Assembly: GCF_017599305.1 (NCBI RefSeq)
Contig: NZ_JAGFWR010000012.1
Coordinates: 62,001 to 126,000 of the forward strand
DNA: 64,000 nucleotides
Source of the DNA: Micromonospora antibiotica
GTDB taxonomy: Bacteria > Actinomycetota > Actinomycetes > Mycobacteriales > Micromonosporaceae
Direction of reading: 5' to 3'
The notes under the pieces were generated by a model. The model made no database searches. It was given only the letters and a program-made list of their open reading frames with translations, and had not been told where the DNA came from. The translations under genes were made by a program, and so were the position numbers. Below are positions 1 to 7,464 of this stretch, in pieces. Numbering within the stretch: position 1 is the first letter of the stretch; every line of letters starts with the position of its first letter.

Positions 1-38
1 GCCTGGCCGACCGTCGCCGCCGCCCGTCAGCCGGCCGT

Positions 39-116
39 CACGCGGCCTGACCCCTGCCGGCCGCCACGCGGCCCGACCCCTGCCGGTCGCCACGCGGCCC
101 GACCCCTGCCGGGCAC
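39..116. repeat. 26-bp tandem repeat, three copies
   Basis: Two full copies (39-64, 65-90) and a degenerating third copy (91-116) of a unit beginning CACGCGGCC and containing GACCCCTGCCGG. It lies at the left edge of the window, before the first gene, and probably belongs to the 3' flank of a gene outside the window, because arrays of this kind elsewhere in the window sit at gene 3' ends. Confidence 0.8.
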
Positions 117-177
117 CACCGGTTCCCTGGTCCTGACGGGAGATCCGGCCTGCTCAGTTGCGTGGCAGGATCACCGG

Positions 178-588
178 ATGCTCCGACTCACGGATTTCAT
201 CATCGACTGCCCGGACACGATGAGGCTGGCGGCCTTCTACGCCGCGGTGACGGGTCGCCCGGTCAGGGAGGGCAGCGACGGGGACTGGGCCGGCATCCGG
301 TTCGGCGAGATCGAGCTGGCCTTCATCAGGGTGACGGATTACCGCGCCCCGCAGTGGCCCGACGGCGGGCACCCCAAACAGTTCCACCTCGACTTCGAGG
401 TCGATGACATCGAGACCGAGCAGGCTCGCGTCCTGGCCCTCGGCGCAACCCTGGCGCAGGATTTCCTCAGCCCCGAAGGCTACGGATGGCGGGTCTACAC
501 CGACCCGGTCGGTCACCCCTTCTGCCTCTGCCGCAACAGGGGTGTCACCTGGACCGACCAGGGACCCGTCTGGCCCGAGCCGGCCTGA
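178..588 (+). CDS. VOC (glyoxalase/bleomycin-resistance) family protein
   Basis: A 136-residue protein with the beta-alpha-beta-beta-beta repeat layout of the vicinal-oxygen-chelate superfamily. It opens with a strand and helix (LTDFIIDCPDTMRLAAFYAA), has the LDFEVDDIE strand near residue 78, and ends with the GHPFCLC segment typical of single-domain VOC proteins. The family includes metal-dependent lyases, dioxygenases and drug-binding proteins, and nothing here fixes the substrate. The ATG start follows an AGGA 6 nt upstream. It converges on the cytochrome oxidase genes, with a shared hairpin terminator between them. Its stop codon sits inside an 18-bp direct repeat. Confidence 0.85.
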   Translation: MLRLTDFIIDCPDTMRLAAFYAAVTGRPVREGSDGDWAGIRFGEIELAFIRVTDYRAPQWPDGGHPKQFHLDFEVDDIETEQARVLALGATLAQDFLSPEGYGWRVYTDPVGHPFCLCRNRGVTWTDQGPVWPEPA

Positions 589-614
589 TCCACCCAGCCG
601 GCCTGATCCACCCA
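579..614. repeat. 18-bp direct duplication across the stop codon
   Basis: Two exact copies (579-596 and 597-614) of GCCGGCCTGATCCACCCA. The TGA in the first copy is the stop codon of the VOC gene, so the duplication covers the last codons and the first bases of the 3' flank. Confidence 0.9.
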
Positions 615-694
615 GGCCGAGCCGAAACAGCGGCATCAGCCCGCCGGGGACACCGCGACTTCGGCCCCCTGGAGTCGATCACCCGCCCAACGAC

Positions 695-732
695 GACAGG
701 CCCGCCTCCCCGGGTGGGCAGGCGGGCCTGTC
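695..732. terminator. Hairpin terminator between convergent genes
   Basis: A perfect 13-bp stem (GACAGGCCCGCCT, 695-707, pairing with 720-732) closes a 12-nt loop. It lies beyond the stop of ctaF on the minus strand and of the VOC gene on the plus strand, and has no T-tract, as is usual in actinomycetes. Confidence 0.8.
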
Positions 733-790
733 GGATGGCTCTCCGGGCACTGACGCGGCGAACGGGGCTCGCCGCGAGCAGGCCGGTGGG

Positions 791-1219
791 TCAGTGCTCG
801 GCGGTGCGGCGGGTGCCGGAGTAGTACTCGAAGAGCAGGCCGCAGGCGGTGACGATGACCAGCACCAGACCGAGGCCGAGCAGCCAGAACTGCCAGAACA
901 CCAGGCCCAGGCCGGCGACCGCGGCGGCCAGCGCGAGGCCGAACGGCCAGTAGCTGCCGGGGCTGAAGAAGCCGATCTCGCCCGCGCCGTCGGCGATCTC
1001 GCCGTCCGGCCGGTCCTCCGGGCGCAGGTCGATACGGCGGGAGACGAACCAGAAGAAGCCGCCGCACATCGCGCAGAGCAGGAAGGACAGCAGCAGGGCC
1101 ACCGTGCCGACCCACTCGACCTGGCCACCGGAGTCGCCGTACGTCCAAGCGCCGTAGAGGATCGTCGCGCCGAGGAGGAACCCGGCGATGATGAGGAAGA
1201 TGCGCCACTCGGTCTTCAT
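791..1219 (-). CDS. ctaF: Cytochrome c oxidase subunit 4, actinobacterial type
   Basis: A 142-residue membrane protein matching the actinobacterial aa3 oxidase subunit IV, which is specific to the cytochrome bcc-aa3 supercomplex. The N-terminal MKTEWRIFLIIAGF is typical of the family. I see four hydrophobic segments, at about residues 7-25, 35-60, 92-108 and 110-132, with a polar loop (RRIDLRPEDRPDGEIADGAGE) between the second and third. It starts 10 nt after the ctaC stop on the same strand, so the two are co-transcribed. The M. tuberculosis counterpart next to ctaC is Rv2199c (from memory). Confidence 0.93.
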   Translation of the reverse strand: MKTEWRIFLIIAGFLLGATILYGAWTYGDSGGQVEWVGTVALLLSFLLCAMCGGFFWFVSRRIDLRPEDRPDGEIADGAGEIGFFSPGSYWPFGLALAAAVAGLGLVFWQFWLLGLGLVLVIVTACGLLFEYYSGTRRTAEH

Positions 1220-1229
1220 GCCGGATACC

Positions 1230-2201
1230 TCAGTTTCCCGCGCCCGCGGACGCGCCGTCCGGGTTGAAGTTGTCCTTGGTCCGCCGGGTGTCGAACGGCT
1301 GGGTGGTCTTCGCGTACGGGTCCTGGCCGATGGCGGTGAGCGCCTCCTGCGTCGACTTGCCGTCCCGCTTGGCCGCCAGGAACTGGTCGTACGCCTCCGG
1401 GGAGACCACCCGCAGCTCGAAGTTCATGAAGGCGTGGTAGCTGCCGCACAGCTCGGCGCAGCGGCCCACGTACGCCCCCTCGGACTCCAGCTTGGAGACC
1501 TCGAACACGTTACGGATCTTGCCGGGCATCACGTCGCGCTTGAACAGCAGCTCCGGCACCCAGAAGGAGTGGATGACGTCGCGGCTGGTCTCCTCGAACC
1601 GGATGGACCGGTTGGTCGGCAGCACCAGCACCGGGATGACCTCGCTGGTGCCCAGCACCGACGCCACGGTGTTGGCCTCGGTGCCCTGGCCGTCGCGGTA
1701 GTTGAACTGCCAGTTCCACTTGAAGGCGACGACCTCGACGGTGACGTCGGGGTTCTTGGTCGTCCGCACCACGTCGGTCTGGACCACTGCCGTGTAGTAG
1801 AAGAGCACCGAGACGATCAGGATCGGCGCGATGGTGTAGAGAAACTCCATCGGCAGGTTGTAGCGGGTCTGCACCGGCAGCTCGTTGCCGCGCTTGCGGT
1901 AGCGCACCACGCACCAGAAGATCAGGCCCCAGACGAAGACACCGACCGCCAGGGCGGCGATGCAGGAGGCGATCCACAGGTCGTACATCCGGTGCGATTC
2001 GGGGGTGATGCCGCCCTGCGGCCAGCCGAAGCCGTCGACCGAGCGGCCGACGTCACACCCGGTGAGCAGAACCAGCAGCGCAGCTCCGCCGAGACCGAGC
2101 CCGGCGAGCCGGCCAGCACCACGCCGCCGACGCTCACCGGCTCCGGGGGAAGCGCTGTGCCGTACGGCCGACGGCCGTACCTCCGAACTCCTTGCGACCA
2201 C
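1230..2201 (-). CDS. ctaC: Cytochrome c oxidase subunit II with CuA site
   Basis: A 323-residue lipoprotein subunit of the aa3 oxidase that takes electrons from the cytochrome bcc complex at its CuA centre. The N-terminus is Arg-rich, followed by a hydrophobic stretch and the lipobox LLTGC near residue 48. Two transmembrane helices follow, at about 75-97 and 117-138. The cupredoxin domain carries the CuA ligands in DVIHSFWVPEL and CAELCGSYHAFM (His, two Cys, His, Met), and WNWQFNY is the conserved aromatic patch. The GTG start is the only in-frame candidate before the signal segment. It is divergent from the cysteine desulfurase gene and shares a roughly 170-bp promoter region with it. Confidence 0.96.
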   Translation of the reverse strand: MVARSSEVRPSAVRHSASPGAGERRRRGAGRLAGLGLGGAALLVLLTGCDVGRSVDGFGWPQGGITPESHRMYDLWIASCIAALAVGVFVWGLIFWCVVRYRKRGNELPVQTRYNLPMEFLYTIAPILIVSVLFYYTAVVQTDVVRTTKNPDVTVEVVAFKWNWQFNYRDGQGTEANTVASVLGTSEVIPVLVLPTNRSIRFEETSRDVIHSFWVPELLFKRDVMPGKIRNVFEVSKLESEGAYVGRCAELCGSYHAFMNFELRVVSPEAYDQFLAAKRDGKSTQEALTAIGQDPYAKTTQPFDTRRTKDNFNPDGASAGAGN

Positions 2202-2358
2202 CTGGTCCTGCCTCCCTAGCGCGCCGCGGTGGGGCTTTCCATCAGCACCGACGGCAAAGGCGTCACCGACGGTCGCAGATTACTCGACCATGGCGGGCTC
2301 GACCGTCTTGGGGTCGCTGTCCGACCCCATCGGGGGGATCGTGGCCATCCCGACGCGA

Positions 2359-2364
2359 TAGCGT
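2359..2364 (+). promoter_or_regulatory. Leaderless -10 box of the cysteine desulfurase gene
   Basis: TAGCGT lies 8 nt before the GTG at 2373, which puts the transcription start at or next to the start codon. Confidence 0.55.
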
Positions 2365-2372
2365 CGTCAGCC

Positions 2373-3524
2373 GTGAGTGCCCACCCGGTCTACCTGGACG
2401 CGGCCACTGCCGCGCCGCTGCACCCGGTCGCCCGGCAGGCGTTGCTGGCGGCCCTCGACGACGGCTGGGCCGACCCCGCCCGCCTCTACAGCCGGGCCCG
2501 CCGGGCCGCCCAACTCCTCGACGCCGCCCGCGAGGCCACCGCCGGCACCCTCGGCGTCCGCCCCGACGAGGTCTCCTTCACCCCCAGCGGTACGCACGCC
2601 GCGCACTCCGCCGTGCTCGGCGGCCTGGCCGGGCGGCAGCGCACCGGCGACACGCTTGTGCACTCGGCGATCGAACACTCGGCGGTGCTGCACGCCGCGC
2701 AGCGGCACGTGGCGGCCGGTGGCACCGCGACCTCCGTACCGGTGGACCGGCTCGGCCGGCTCGACCTGACCGCCTGGTCGGCGGCGGTGCGCTCCCCCGG
2801 GGTGGCGCTGGCGACGCTGATCGGGGCCAGTCACGAGGTGGGCACCGTACAGCCGGTCACCGGGGCCGCCGACGCCTGCGCCACCGTCGGGGTGCCGCTG
2901 CACGTCGACGCGGCCCAGCTCGTCGGCCGGGTGCCGGTGCCGGACGGGTGGTCGGTGCTGACCGCCAGCGCGCACAAGTGGGGCGGCCCACCCGGCGTCG
3001 GGCTGCTCGTGGTCCGCAAGGGCACCCGCTGGGAGTCGCCGTGGCCGGCCGACGAGCGGGAGTTCGGGCGTACCCCCGGGGTGGTGAACCTGCCGGCGGT
3101 GGTGGCGGCGGCGGCGAGCCTGCGCGCTGCGGCGGCCGACGCGGCGGCCGAGGCGGCCCGGCTGACCCCGCTGGTGGACCTGATCCGGGCCCGGGTCGCC
3201 GCCGAGGTGCCGGACGTGGAGGTCGTCGGCGACCCCGTCGACCGACTCCCCCACCTGGTCACCTTCTCCTGCCTGTACGTCGACGGCGAGGTGCTGCTGC
3301 ACGCGTTGGACCGGCGCGGCTTCGCCGTCTCCTCCGGCTCCTCCTGCACCTCCTCGACGCTGCGCCCGTCGCACGTGCTGGAGGCGATGGGGGTGCTGTC
3401 GCACGGCAACGTCCGGGTCTCGCTGCACCGGGAGACCACCGAGGCCGACGTCGAGCGGTTCCTCGCCGAACTGCCCGGGATCGTCGCCGAGCTGCGCGCC
3501 GACGCCGGCGTGGTGGGCCTGTGA
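2373..3524 (+). CDS. Cysteine desulfurase / class V aminotransferase
   Basis: A 383-residue PLP enzyme of the NifS/IscS type, predicted to move sulfur from cysteine onto an active-site cysteine and then to acceptors. The PLP lysine is in SAHKWGGPPGVG (about residue 208). HVDAAQLVG supplies the cofactor-binding Asp and Gln, and the catalytic cysteine is in SSGSSCTSSTLRPSHVLEAMG (about residue 328), as in IscS-like enzymes. The GTG at 2373 (VSAHPVYLDAATAAPLHP) is chosen because family members begin just before the YLDxAATxP motif and because a -10 box sits 8 nt upstream. Its stop overlaps the start of the TusA-like gene (GTGA), so the two are translationally coupled. The pair suggests sulfur relay, for example to tRNA thiolation or a cofactor; the acceptor is unknown. 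Confidence 0.9.
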   Translation: MSAHPVYLDAATAAPLHPVARQALLAALDDGWADPARLYSRARRAAQLLDAAREATAGTLGVRPDEVSFTPSGTHAAHSAVLGGLAGRQRTGDTLVHSAIEHSAVLHAAQRHVAAGGTATSVPVDRLGRLDLTAWSAAVRSPGVALATLIGASHEVGTVQPVTGAADACATVGVPLHVDAAQLVGRVPVPDGWSVLTASAHKWGGPPGVGLLVVRKGTRWESPWPADEREFGRTPGVVNLPAVVAAAASLRAAAADAAAEAARLTPLVDLIRARVAAEVPDVEVVGDPVDRLPHLVTFSCLYVDGEVLLHALDRRGFAVSSGSSCTSSTLRPSHVLEAMGVLSHGNVRVSLHRETTEADVERFLAELPGIVAELRADAGVVGL

Positions 3525-3913
3525 CCACCCCGCCCGGCCCGGACAGCCCCCCGCCCGGCGCGGACAACCCTCCGACCGGCCCGGACAGCCCCCCGCCCGG
3601 CGCGGACAGCCCCCCGCCCGGGTCGGGCGGTGGCGAGGCCGGGGTGGGCGGCGACGGGGCGGGGCCGGGCGGGGCGGGCGGCGACGGGGCGGGGTCGGTC
3701 GAGGTGCTGGACTGTCGGGGGCAGCGCTGCCCGCTGCCGGTGATCGCGCTGGCCCGCCGGCTGCCTGAGCTGCCCGTCGGCGCGGTGCTGCGGGTCCTCG
3801 CCGACGACCCGGCCGCCGCCGTGGACATCCCCGCCTGGTGCCGGATGCGCGCCCAGCAGTTCGTCACCGCCATCCCCGACGGCCCGGGCTACGAGGTACG
3901 CCGCACCCACTGA
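3521..3913 (+). CDS. TusA-family sulfurtransferase with disordered N-terminus
   Basis: A 130-residue protein. The C-terminal 75 residues are a TusA domain: VEVLDCRGQRCPLPVIALARRL holds the Cys-Pro motif that carries persulfide sulfur, followed by the strand VLRVLADDPAAAVDIPAWC. The first 55 residues are low complexity (repeats of PPPGADS, PPTGPDS and GGDGAGPGG), which canonical TusA (about 80 residues) lacks. A later start near GSVEVLDC would give a normal-length TusA, so the N-terminal extension is uncertain. The GTG at 3521 overlaps the desulfurase stop. The likely role is to accept sulfur from that desulfurase. Confidence 0.8.
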   Translation: MTTPPGPDSPPPGADNPPTGPDSPPPGADSPPPGSGGGEAGVGGDGAGPGGAGGDGAGSVEVLDCRGQRCPLPVIALARRLPELPVGAVLRVLADDPAAAVDIPAWCRMRAQQFVTAIPDGPGYEVRRTH

Positions 3914-4001
3914 CCCACCCCGCTCCGCCCGCTCCCGCTCCACCCCACCCTGCCCTGCCCCACCCTGCCCTGCCCTGCCCTGCCCCACCCTGCTCCGCTC
4001 C

Positions 4002-4075
4002 GTCGATCATGGAGTCGTGGTGGCCGATCTGCGGCATTAATGCCGTTTCGAAGGCACCACAACTCCATGATCGAC
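4002..4075. repeat. Intergenic inverted repeat element with nested palindrome
   Basis: Arms 4002-4022 and 4055-4075 match over 21 bp with one mismatch (outer end GTCGATCATGGAGT). The loop contains a perfect 14-bp palindrome CGGCATTAATGCCG at 4032-4045, unusually AT-rich for this window. It follows a C-rich tract of CCTGCCCTGCCC repeats (about 3930-4000) after the TusA-like gene. It may act as a bidirectional terminator or be a small mobile palindrome. The gene on the minus strand ends inside its loop. Confidence 0.85.
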
Positions 4076-4357
4076 AGGGGTGGTGGTGTCGATCCAGATC
4101 AGGCGGAGGCGGCGGCCGGTGCGGGTGAAGAGCCGCAACGCGCTCTCGGCGGTGGCGAAGTGCCCGGTCGACGTTCTCCCGTCGTGGCGCAGCAGGGCGC
4201 CGTCCGGGAACGCCACGCCCCAGGCGAAGACCCCGCCGTCGATGCGGTCGCCGTACTCCTCGCAGAGCGCGAACCGGCGTGGGGCGAACTCGGTCGCCAG
4301 GTCGACGAGCATCAGGTGGAACTCCTCGGGCGTGCCGAGCGGCGCGGGGTCAGGCAT
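4037..4357 (-). CDS. Hypothetical protein
   Basis: A 106-residue acidic-to-neutral soluble protein that I do not recognise. It reads as alternating strands and helices (PEEFHLMLVDLATEFAPRRFALCEEYG, then GVFAWGVAFPDGALLRHDGRTSTG, then ATAESALRLFTRTGRRLRLIWID). ATG 4357 is preferred over the in-frame TTG at 4369 because GGAGG lies 5 nt before it. The last dozen residues (VDHGVVVPSKRH) are encoded by one arm of the intergenic palindrome, and the TAA stop lies in its loop, so the native C-terminus may have been replaced when the element arrived. It is divergent from the XRE regulator. Confidence 0.6.
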   Translation of the reverse strand: MPDPAPLGTPEEFHLMLVDLATEFAPRRFALCEEYGDRIDGGVFAWGVAFPDGALLRHDGRTSTGHFATAESALRLFTRTGRRLRLIWIDTTTPVDHGVVVPSKRH

Positions 4358-4377
4358 GACCACCTCCAAGAGTCGTT

Positions 4378-4391
4378 GCTATACGTATAGC
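4378..4391. promoter_or_regulatory. Candidate operator palindrome for the XRE/DUF5753 regulator
   Basis: A perfect 14-bp palindrome, GCTATACGTATAGC, lies in the 104-bp gap between divergent starts at 4357 and 4462. It is flanked by the imperfect inverted pair CCAAGAG and CTCTTTGG. It is a plausible autoregulatory site, and the TATA-like core could also overlap a -10 box. Confidence 0.5.
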
Positions 4392-4461
4392 CCCTATCCT
4401 TGCTCTTTGGAAGACTCGACGGCATGATGTTCTCGTCGGTACACAGTGGTGGAGGCGATAC

Positions 4462-5310
4462 ATGGGCAGGCGGACAGATCCCTCGGCGCTGCGCTGGCTG
4501 ATCGGTGCCGAGCTGGGGCGGTATCGCCGCGAGGCACCGATGACGCTGACCGAGCTGTCGGCCAGCACCGGCATCGGCAAGCCGAAGCTCGGCCACATGG
4601 AGACCGGCCGTTACCAGCAGTTTCCCGAGGACATCGCGGCCGTGCTCCGCGCCTGCGGGGCCGACCAGCCCGCGATCGACCGGCTGACCACGCTGGCCGG
4701 CCGCTCCGACGCCAAGACCTGGTGGGCACCCTGGGCCGCGGTGATGCCGGACTGGTTCAAGACGTACGTCGGGCTGGAAGGGCTGGCCGACGGGGCGTTC
4801 GTGTTCGAGTCGATGGTCATCCCCGGCCTGCTCCAGACCGAGGAGTACGCCCAGGCGCTGACCCTGGGCACCGGATTCGTCCGCCCCGACCACGCCGAAC
4901 GCTTCGTGTCCTTCCGGCAGACCCGGGCCCGGCGGCTCACCGACGACGACCCGCTCACCCTGCACGCGGTGATCGGCGAGGCGGCGCTGCGGCTCCGGGT
5001 CAACGGCGACGAGACCCGGCGGGCACAGCTCCGGCACCTGGCCACCATGTCCGAGCTGCCGAACGTCACCGTGCAGGTGCTCCGCCCCGAGGACGGCCCG
5101 CACGCCGCGACGCCACTGGGCAAGTTCGTCCTGCTGGATTTCGCCAACGTACGCCCGATCGCCTACACCGAGGTGCTCGACGGGGCGATGTACGTGCAGG
5201 ACCCGGACGGGGTACGCACCTATAGCATGGTGGCAGACAACCTGCGCCAGGTCGCCCTCTCACCCGCCGAGTCGCGCGCGTTGATCAGGGAGTTGGCCGG
5301 CGCGGCCTAG
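4462..5310 (+). CDS. XRE-family regulator with DUF5753 (WhiJ/AbaA-like)
   Basis: A 282-residue DNA-binding regulator. Residues about 15-70 form a lambda-repressor-type helix-turn-helix (LGRYRREAPMTLTELSASTGIGKPKLGHMETG). Residues about 95-275 are the DUF5753 domain, recognised by WFKTYVGLEGLADGAFVFESMVIPGLLQTEEYAQAL and the late FANVRPIAYTE/GAMYVQDPDGVRTY segment. Such proteins occur in streptomycetes and relatives in many copies, each paired with a small DUF397 protein, and some control development and antibiotic production. GGAGG lies 6 nt before the ATG. A DUF397 gene follows 18 nt downstream. Confidence 0.92.
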   Translation: MGRRTDPSALRWLIGAELGRYRREAPMTLTELSASTGIGKPKLGHMETGRYQQFPEDIAAVLRACGADQPAIDRLTTLAGRSDAKTWWAPWAAVMPDWFKTYVGLEGLADGAFVFESMVIPGLLQTEEYAQALTLGTGFVRPDHAERFVSFRQTRARRLTDDDPLTLHAVIGEAALRLRVNGDETRRAQLRHLATMSELPNVTVQVLRPEDGPHAATPLGKFVLLDFANVRPIAYTEVLDGAMYVQDPDGVRTYSMVADNLRQVALSPAESRALIRELAGAA

Positions 5311-5328
5311 CGCCCCTCGGAGGCCACC

Positions 5329-5538
5329 GTGCGTACCCCCGACCACACCACCGCCCGCTGGTTCACCAGCAGCCGCAGCGCCAACAACGGCGACTGCGTC
5401 GAGTGCGCCGTGCTGCCCGACCGGATGGCGGTGCGGGACAGCAAGGACCCCTCCGGCCCGGTGCTGATCTTTCCCGCCCGCCAGTGGTCGGCGTTCGTCG
5501 CCGCCACCCCGGTCCGCTCCCCCGGTCAGGCCGGCTGA
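5329..5538 (+). CDS. DUF397 small protein, partner of the XRE regulator
   Basis: A 69-residue protein with the DUF397 signature: WFTSSRSANNGDCVECAVLPDRMAVRDSKDPSGPVLIFPARQWSAFV. The GDCVECA cysteines and the RDSK turn are the family hallmarks. DUF397 proteins act with their neighbouring XRE/DUF5753 regulator as a two-gene, possibly toxin-antitoxin-like or developmental, module. The GTG start is preceded by GGAGG at 5 nt. Confidence 0.9.
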   Translation: MRTPDHTTARWFTSSRSANNGDCVECAVLPDRMAVRDSKDPSGPVLIFPARQWSAFVAATPVRSPGQAG

Positions 5539-5607
5539 CCTCGCCCGGCGCAAGGCGGGCGGCCTTCCCGAAATCAGCCGCCAGCCCCAACAGCCGCACG
5601 CCAGGTG

Positions 5608-5663
5608 CCCAGACCGGGACAGGGACAGCCGGGCCCAGACCGGGATCGGGACAGCCAGCCGGG
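5608..5663. repeat. Imperfect direct repeat after the DUF397 gene
   Basis: Two units of about 26-30 bp, each with CCCAGACCGGGA then GGGACAGCC, lie between the convergent DUF397 and kinase genes. The rest of 5539-5669 shows nothing else recognisable. Confidence 0.7.
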
Positions 5664-5669
5664 CCGGGA

Positions 5670-6170
5670 TCAGGTGAGGTAACGCAGGAGCGCCGGGAGC
5701 GGGTCGATCGCGATGGCGGTGTCGACCACCAGCCGGGGGCCGATCAACGGTTCGTACTCCGCGCCACGCTGCCGGGTCTGCTCCCAGGTCGGAGCGTGCG
5801 GGTCGGCGGCGTGCCGGGCCTCGACCCGGCGACGCAGCTCCGCCTCGTCACCACAGTGCACCTCGATCAGCCGCAGCGGCACCCCGGACCGCGCAGCCAG
5901 GTCGAGCCAGAGCCCTCGCGCGCCGGCCACCGGGTTCGCCGCGTCGACCACCACGCCGGTGCCCAGCCCGAGCTGCACCTCGGCCAGCCCGGCCAACGCG
6001 TCGTAGCCGGCCAGGCCCGCTCCGGGGCCGGTCAGCCCGTGCCGGGCCAGTGCCCGCTCGATCGGGTCGACAGACAGCACCGGGGCACCCAGGGCCACGC
6101 CGACCTGCCGGGCGATGGTGCTCTTACCCACCCCCGGCAGACCGGCGAAGACGACCAGGAGCTGCGTCAC
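5670..6170 (-). CDS. P-loop kinase-like ATPase (zeta-toxin/AAA_33 type)
   Basis: A 166-residue P-loop protein. The Walker A motif GLPGVGKST is at residues 10-18; VLSVDPIERALARHGL follows as the substrate/lid region, and the Walker-B-like strand is GTGVVVDAANP. Proteins of this size and pattern are small-molecule or nucleoside kinases, and the acceptor cannot be read from sequence. Its GTG overlaps the adoK stop (GTGA), so it is the second gene of an adoK operon. Confidence 0.85.
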   Translation of the reverse strand: MTQLLVVFAGLPGVGKSTIARQVGVALGAPVLSVDPIERALARHGLTGPGAGLAGYDALAGLAEVQLGLGTGVVVDAANPVAGARGLWLDLAARSGVPLRLIEVHCGDEAELRRRVEARHAADPHAPTWEQTRQRGAEYEPLIGPRLVVDTAIAIDPLPALLRYLT

Positions 6171-7144
6171 GGCACCAGGTGTGGCCGGACGTCCTGGGCG
6201 GCGGCGTCCCCGTACGACTCGGCCAGCCGCTTGACGAACACGTCGCGGCGCACGTCGTACTCCTGGGTGCCGACGGTCTCCAGGACCAGGGCGGCCAGCA
6301 GCGAACCGACCTGGGCGGCACGTTCCAGGCCGAGGCCCCAGGACAGGGCGGCGAAGAAACCGGCCCGGAAGCCGTCACCGACCCCGGTGGGGTCGACGGC
6401 CCGCGCGTCCCGGACGATCGGCACCCGCAACGACTCCCCGTCCCGGGTGGCGATCTCCACGCCGTCCTTGCCGAGGGTGGTGACCCGGACCTTCACCCGT
6501 TCCAGGAGCTGGGCGTCGGTGAGGCCGGCCTTGCTCTGCAGCAGCGACTTCTCGTACTCGTTGGTCATCAGGTACTCGGCGCCGTCGATCAGCGCGACCA
6601 CGTCGTCGCCGTCCATCCGGGCGAGCTGCTGCGACGGGTCGGCGACGAAGGCGTAGCCGCGGTCCCGGCACTCGGCCGAGTGCCGGATCATCGCCTCCGG
6701 GTCGTTCGCGCTGACCAGGACCAGGTCGAGGCCGCCGAGCCGGTCCGCGACGGGGCCCAGCTCGATGTTGCGGGCCTCGCTCATCGCACCGGCATAGAAC
6801 GAGGCGATCTGGCACATGTCGGTGTCGGTGGTGCAGACGAAACGGGCGGTGTGCGCCACCTCGCTGACGTGCACCGAGTCGCAGTCCACGCCGTGCCGCT
6901 CCAGCCAGGAACGGTAGTCGGCGAAGTCGGCACCCACCGCGCCGAGCAGGATCGGGCTCAGCCCGAGCTGCCCCATGCCGAAGGCGATGTTGGCGGCCAC
7001 CCCGCCCCGGCGCAACACCAGGTCGTCCACCAGGAAGGAGAGCGACACCTTGTGCAACTGGTCGGCGATGAGCTGGTCGGCGAAGCGACCCGGGAAGCTC
7101 ATCAGGTGGTCGGTCGCGATCGAGCCGGTCACGGCGATCTTCAT
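6167..7144 (-). CDS. adoK: Adenosine kinase, PfkB family
   Basis: A 325-residue ribokinase-fold enzyme that phosphorylates adenosine to AMP in purine salvage. It closely resembles M. tuberculosis Rv2202c as I remember it: MKIAVTGSIATDHLMSFPGRF, HKVSLSFLVDDL and TARFVCTTDTDMCQIASFYAGAMSEARNI are nearly shared. The catalytic aspartate lies in the PfkB signature DPTGVGDGFRAGF (about residue 255), and NEYE is the ATP-site motif. The ATG at 7144 (SD GAGGG, 6 nt) is preferred to upstream in-frame starts that would add an unrelated Arg-rich tail. It heads a two-gene operon with the downstream P-loop kinase. Confidence 0.95.
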   Translation of the reverse strand: MKIAVTGSIATDHLMSFPGRFADQLIADQLHKVSLSFLVDDLVLRRGGVAANIAFGMGQLGLSPILLGAVGADFADYRSWLERHGVDCDSVHVSEVAHTARFVCTTDTDMCQIASFYAGAMSEARNIELGPVADRLGGLDLVLVSANDPEAMIRHSAECRDRGYAFVADPSQQLARMDGDDVVALIDGAEYLMTNEYEKSLLQSKAGLTDAQLLERVKVRVTTLGKDGVEIATRDGESLRVPIVRDARAVDPTGVGDGFRAGFFAALSWGLGLERAAQVGSLLAALVLETVGTQEYDVRRDVFVKRLAESYGDAAAQDVRPHLVP

Positions 7145-7178
7145 GTCAACCCTCGGGGTCGGGAGCACGGCGCGGGTC

Positions 7179-7184
7179 AGCCTA
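7179..7184 (-). promoter_or_regulatory. -10 box of adoK
   Basis: TAGGCT on the minus strand lies 34 nt before the adoK ATG, giving a short leader that contains the GAGGG ribosome site. I see nothing else in 7185-7416, upstream of adoK. Confidence 0.45.
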
Positions 7185-7416
7185 CCGGTCGCGCGCGAAC
7201 GACGGTCGACGGTCGGACGGGCACCGGCCACCACCTGCTCATCCGCCCGCCACACGCCGGCCAACCCCATGCCACCGAGCAGGTCGGCACGAGCAGCCCG
7301 GCCACCGCGACCGGCACCGCCTCGGCATCGGAACCGGGCAGCCACGTCGGCGGGCTCACCACCGGTGGGCTCGGCTACACCGACAGCGCGCCCGGACAGG
7401 TTGCCGGACACACGAC

Positions 7417-7443
7417 GGGGCCGCCCCGTGGTGGGGCGGCCCC
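7417..7443 (-). terminator. Hairpin terminator of the erpA-like gene
   Basis: A perfect 11-bp stem GGGGCCGCCCC (7417-7427 with 7433-7443) closes a 5-nt loop, 21 nt beyond the stop codon at 7465 on the minus strand. Confidence 0.85.
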
Positions 7444-7464
7444 GCCGACGGCGACGGTCGCGAC

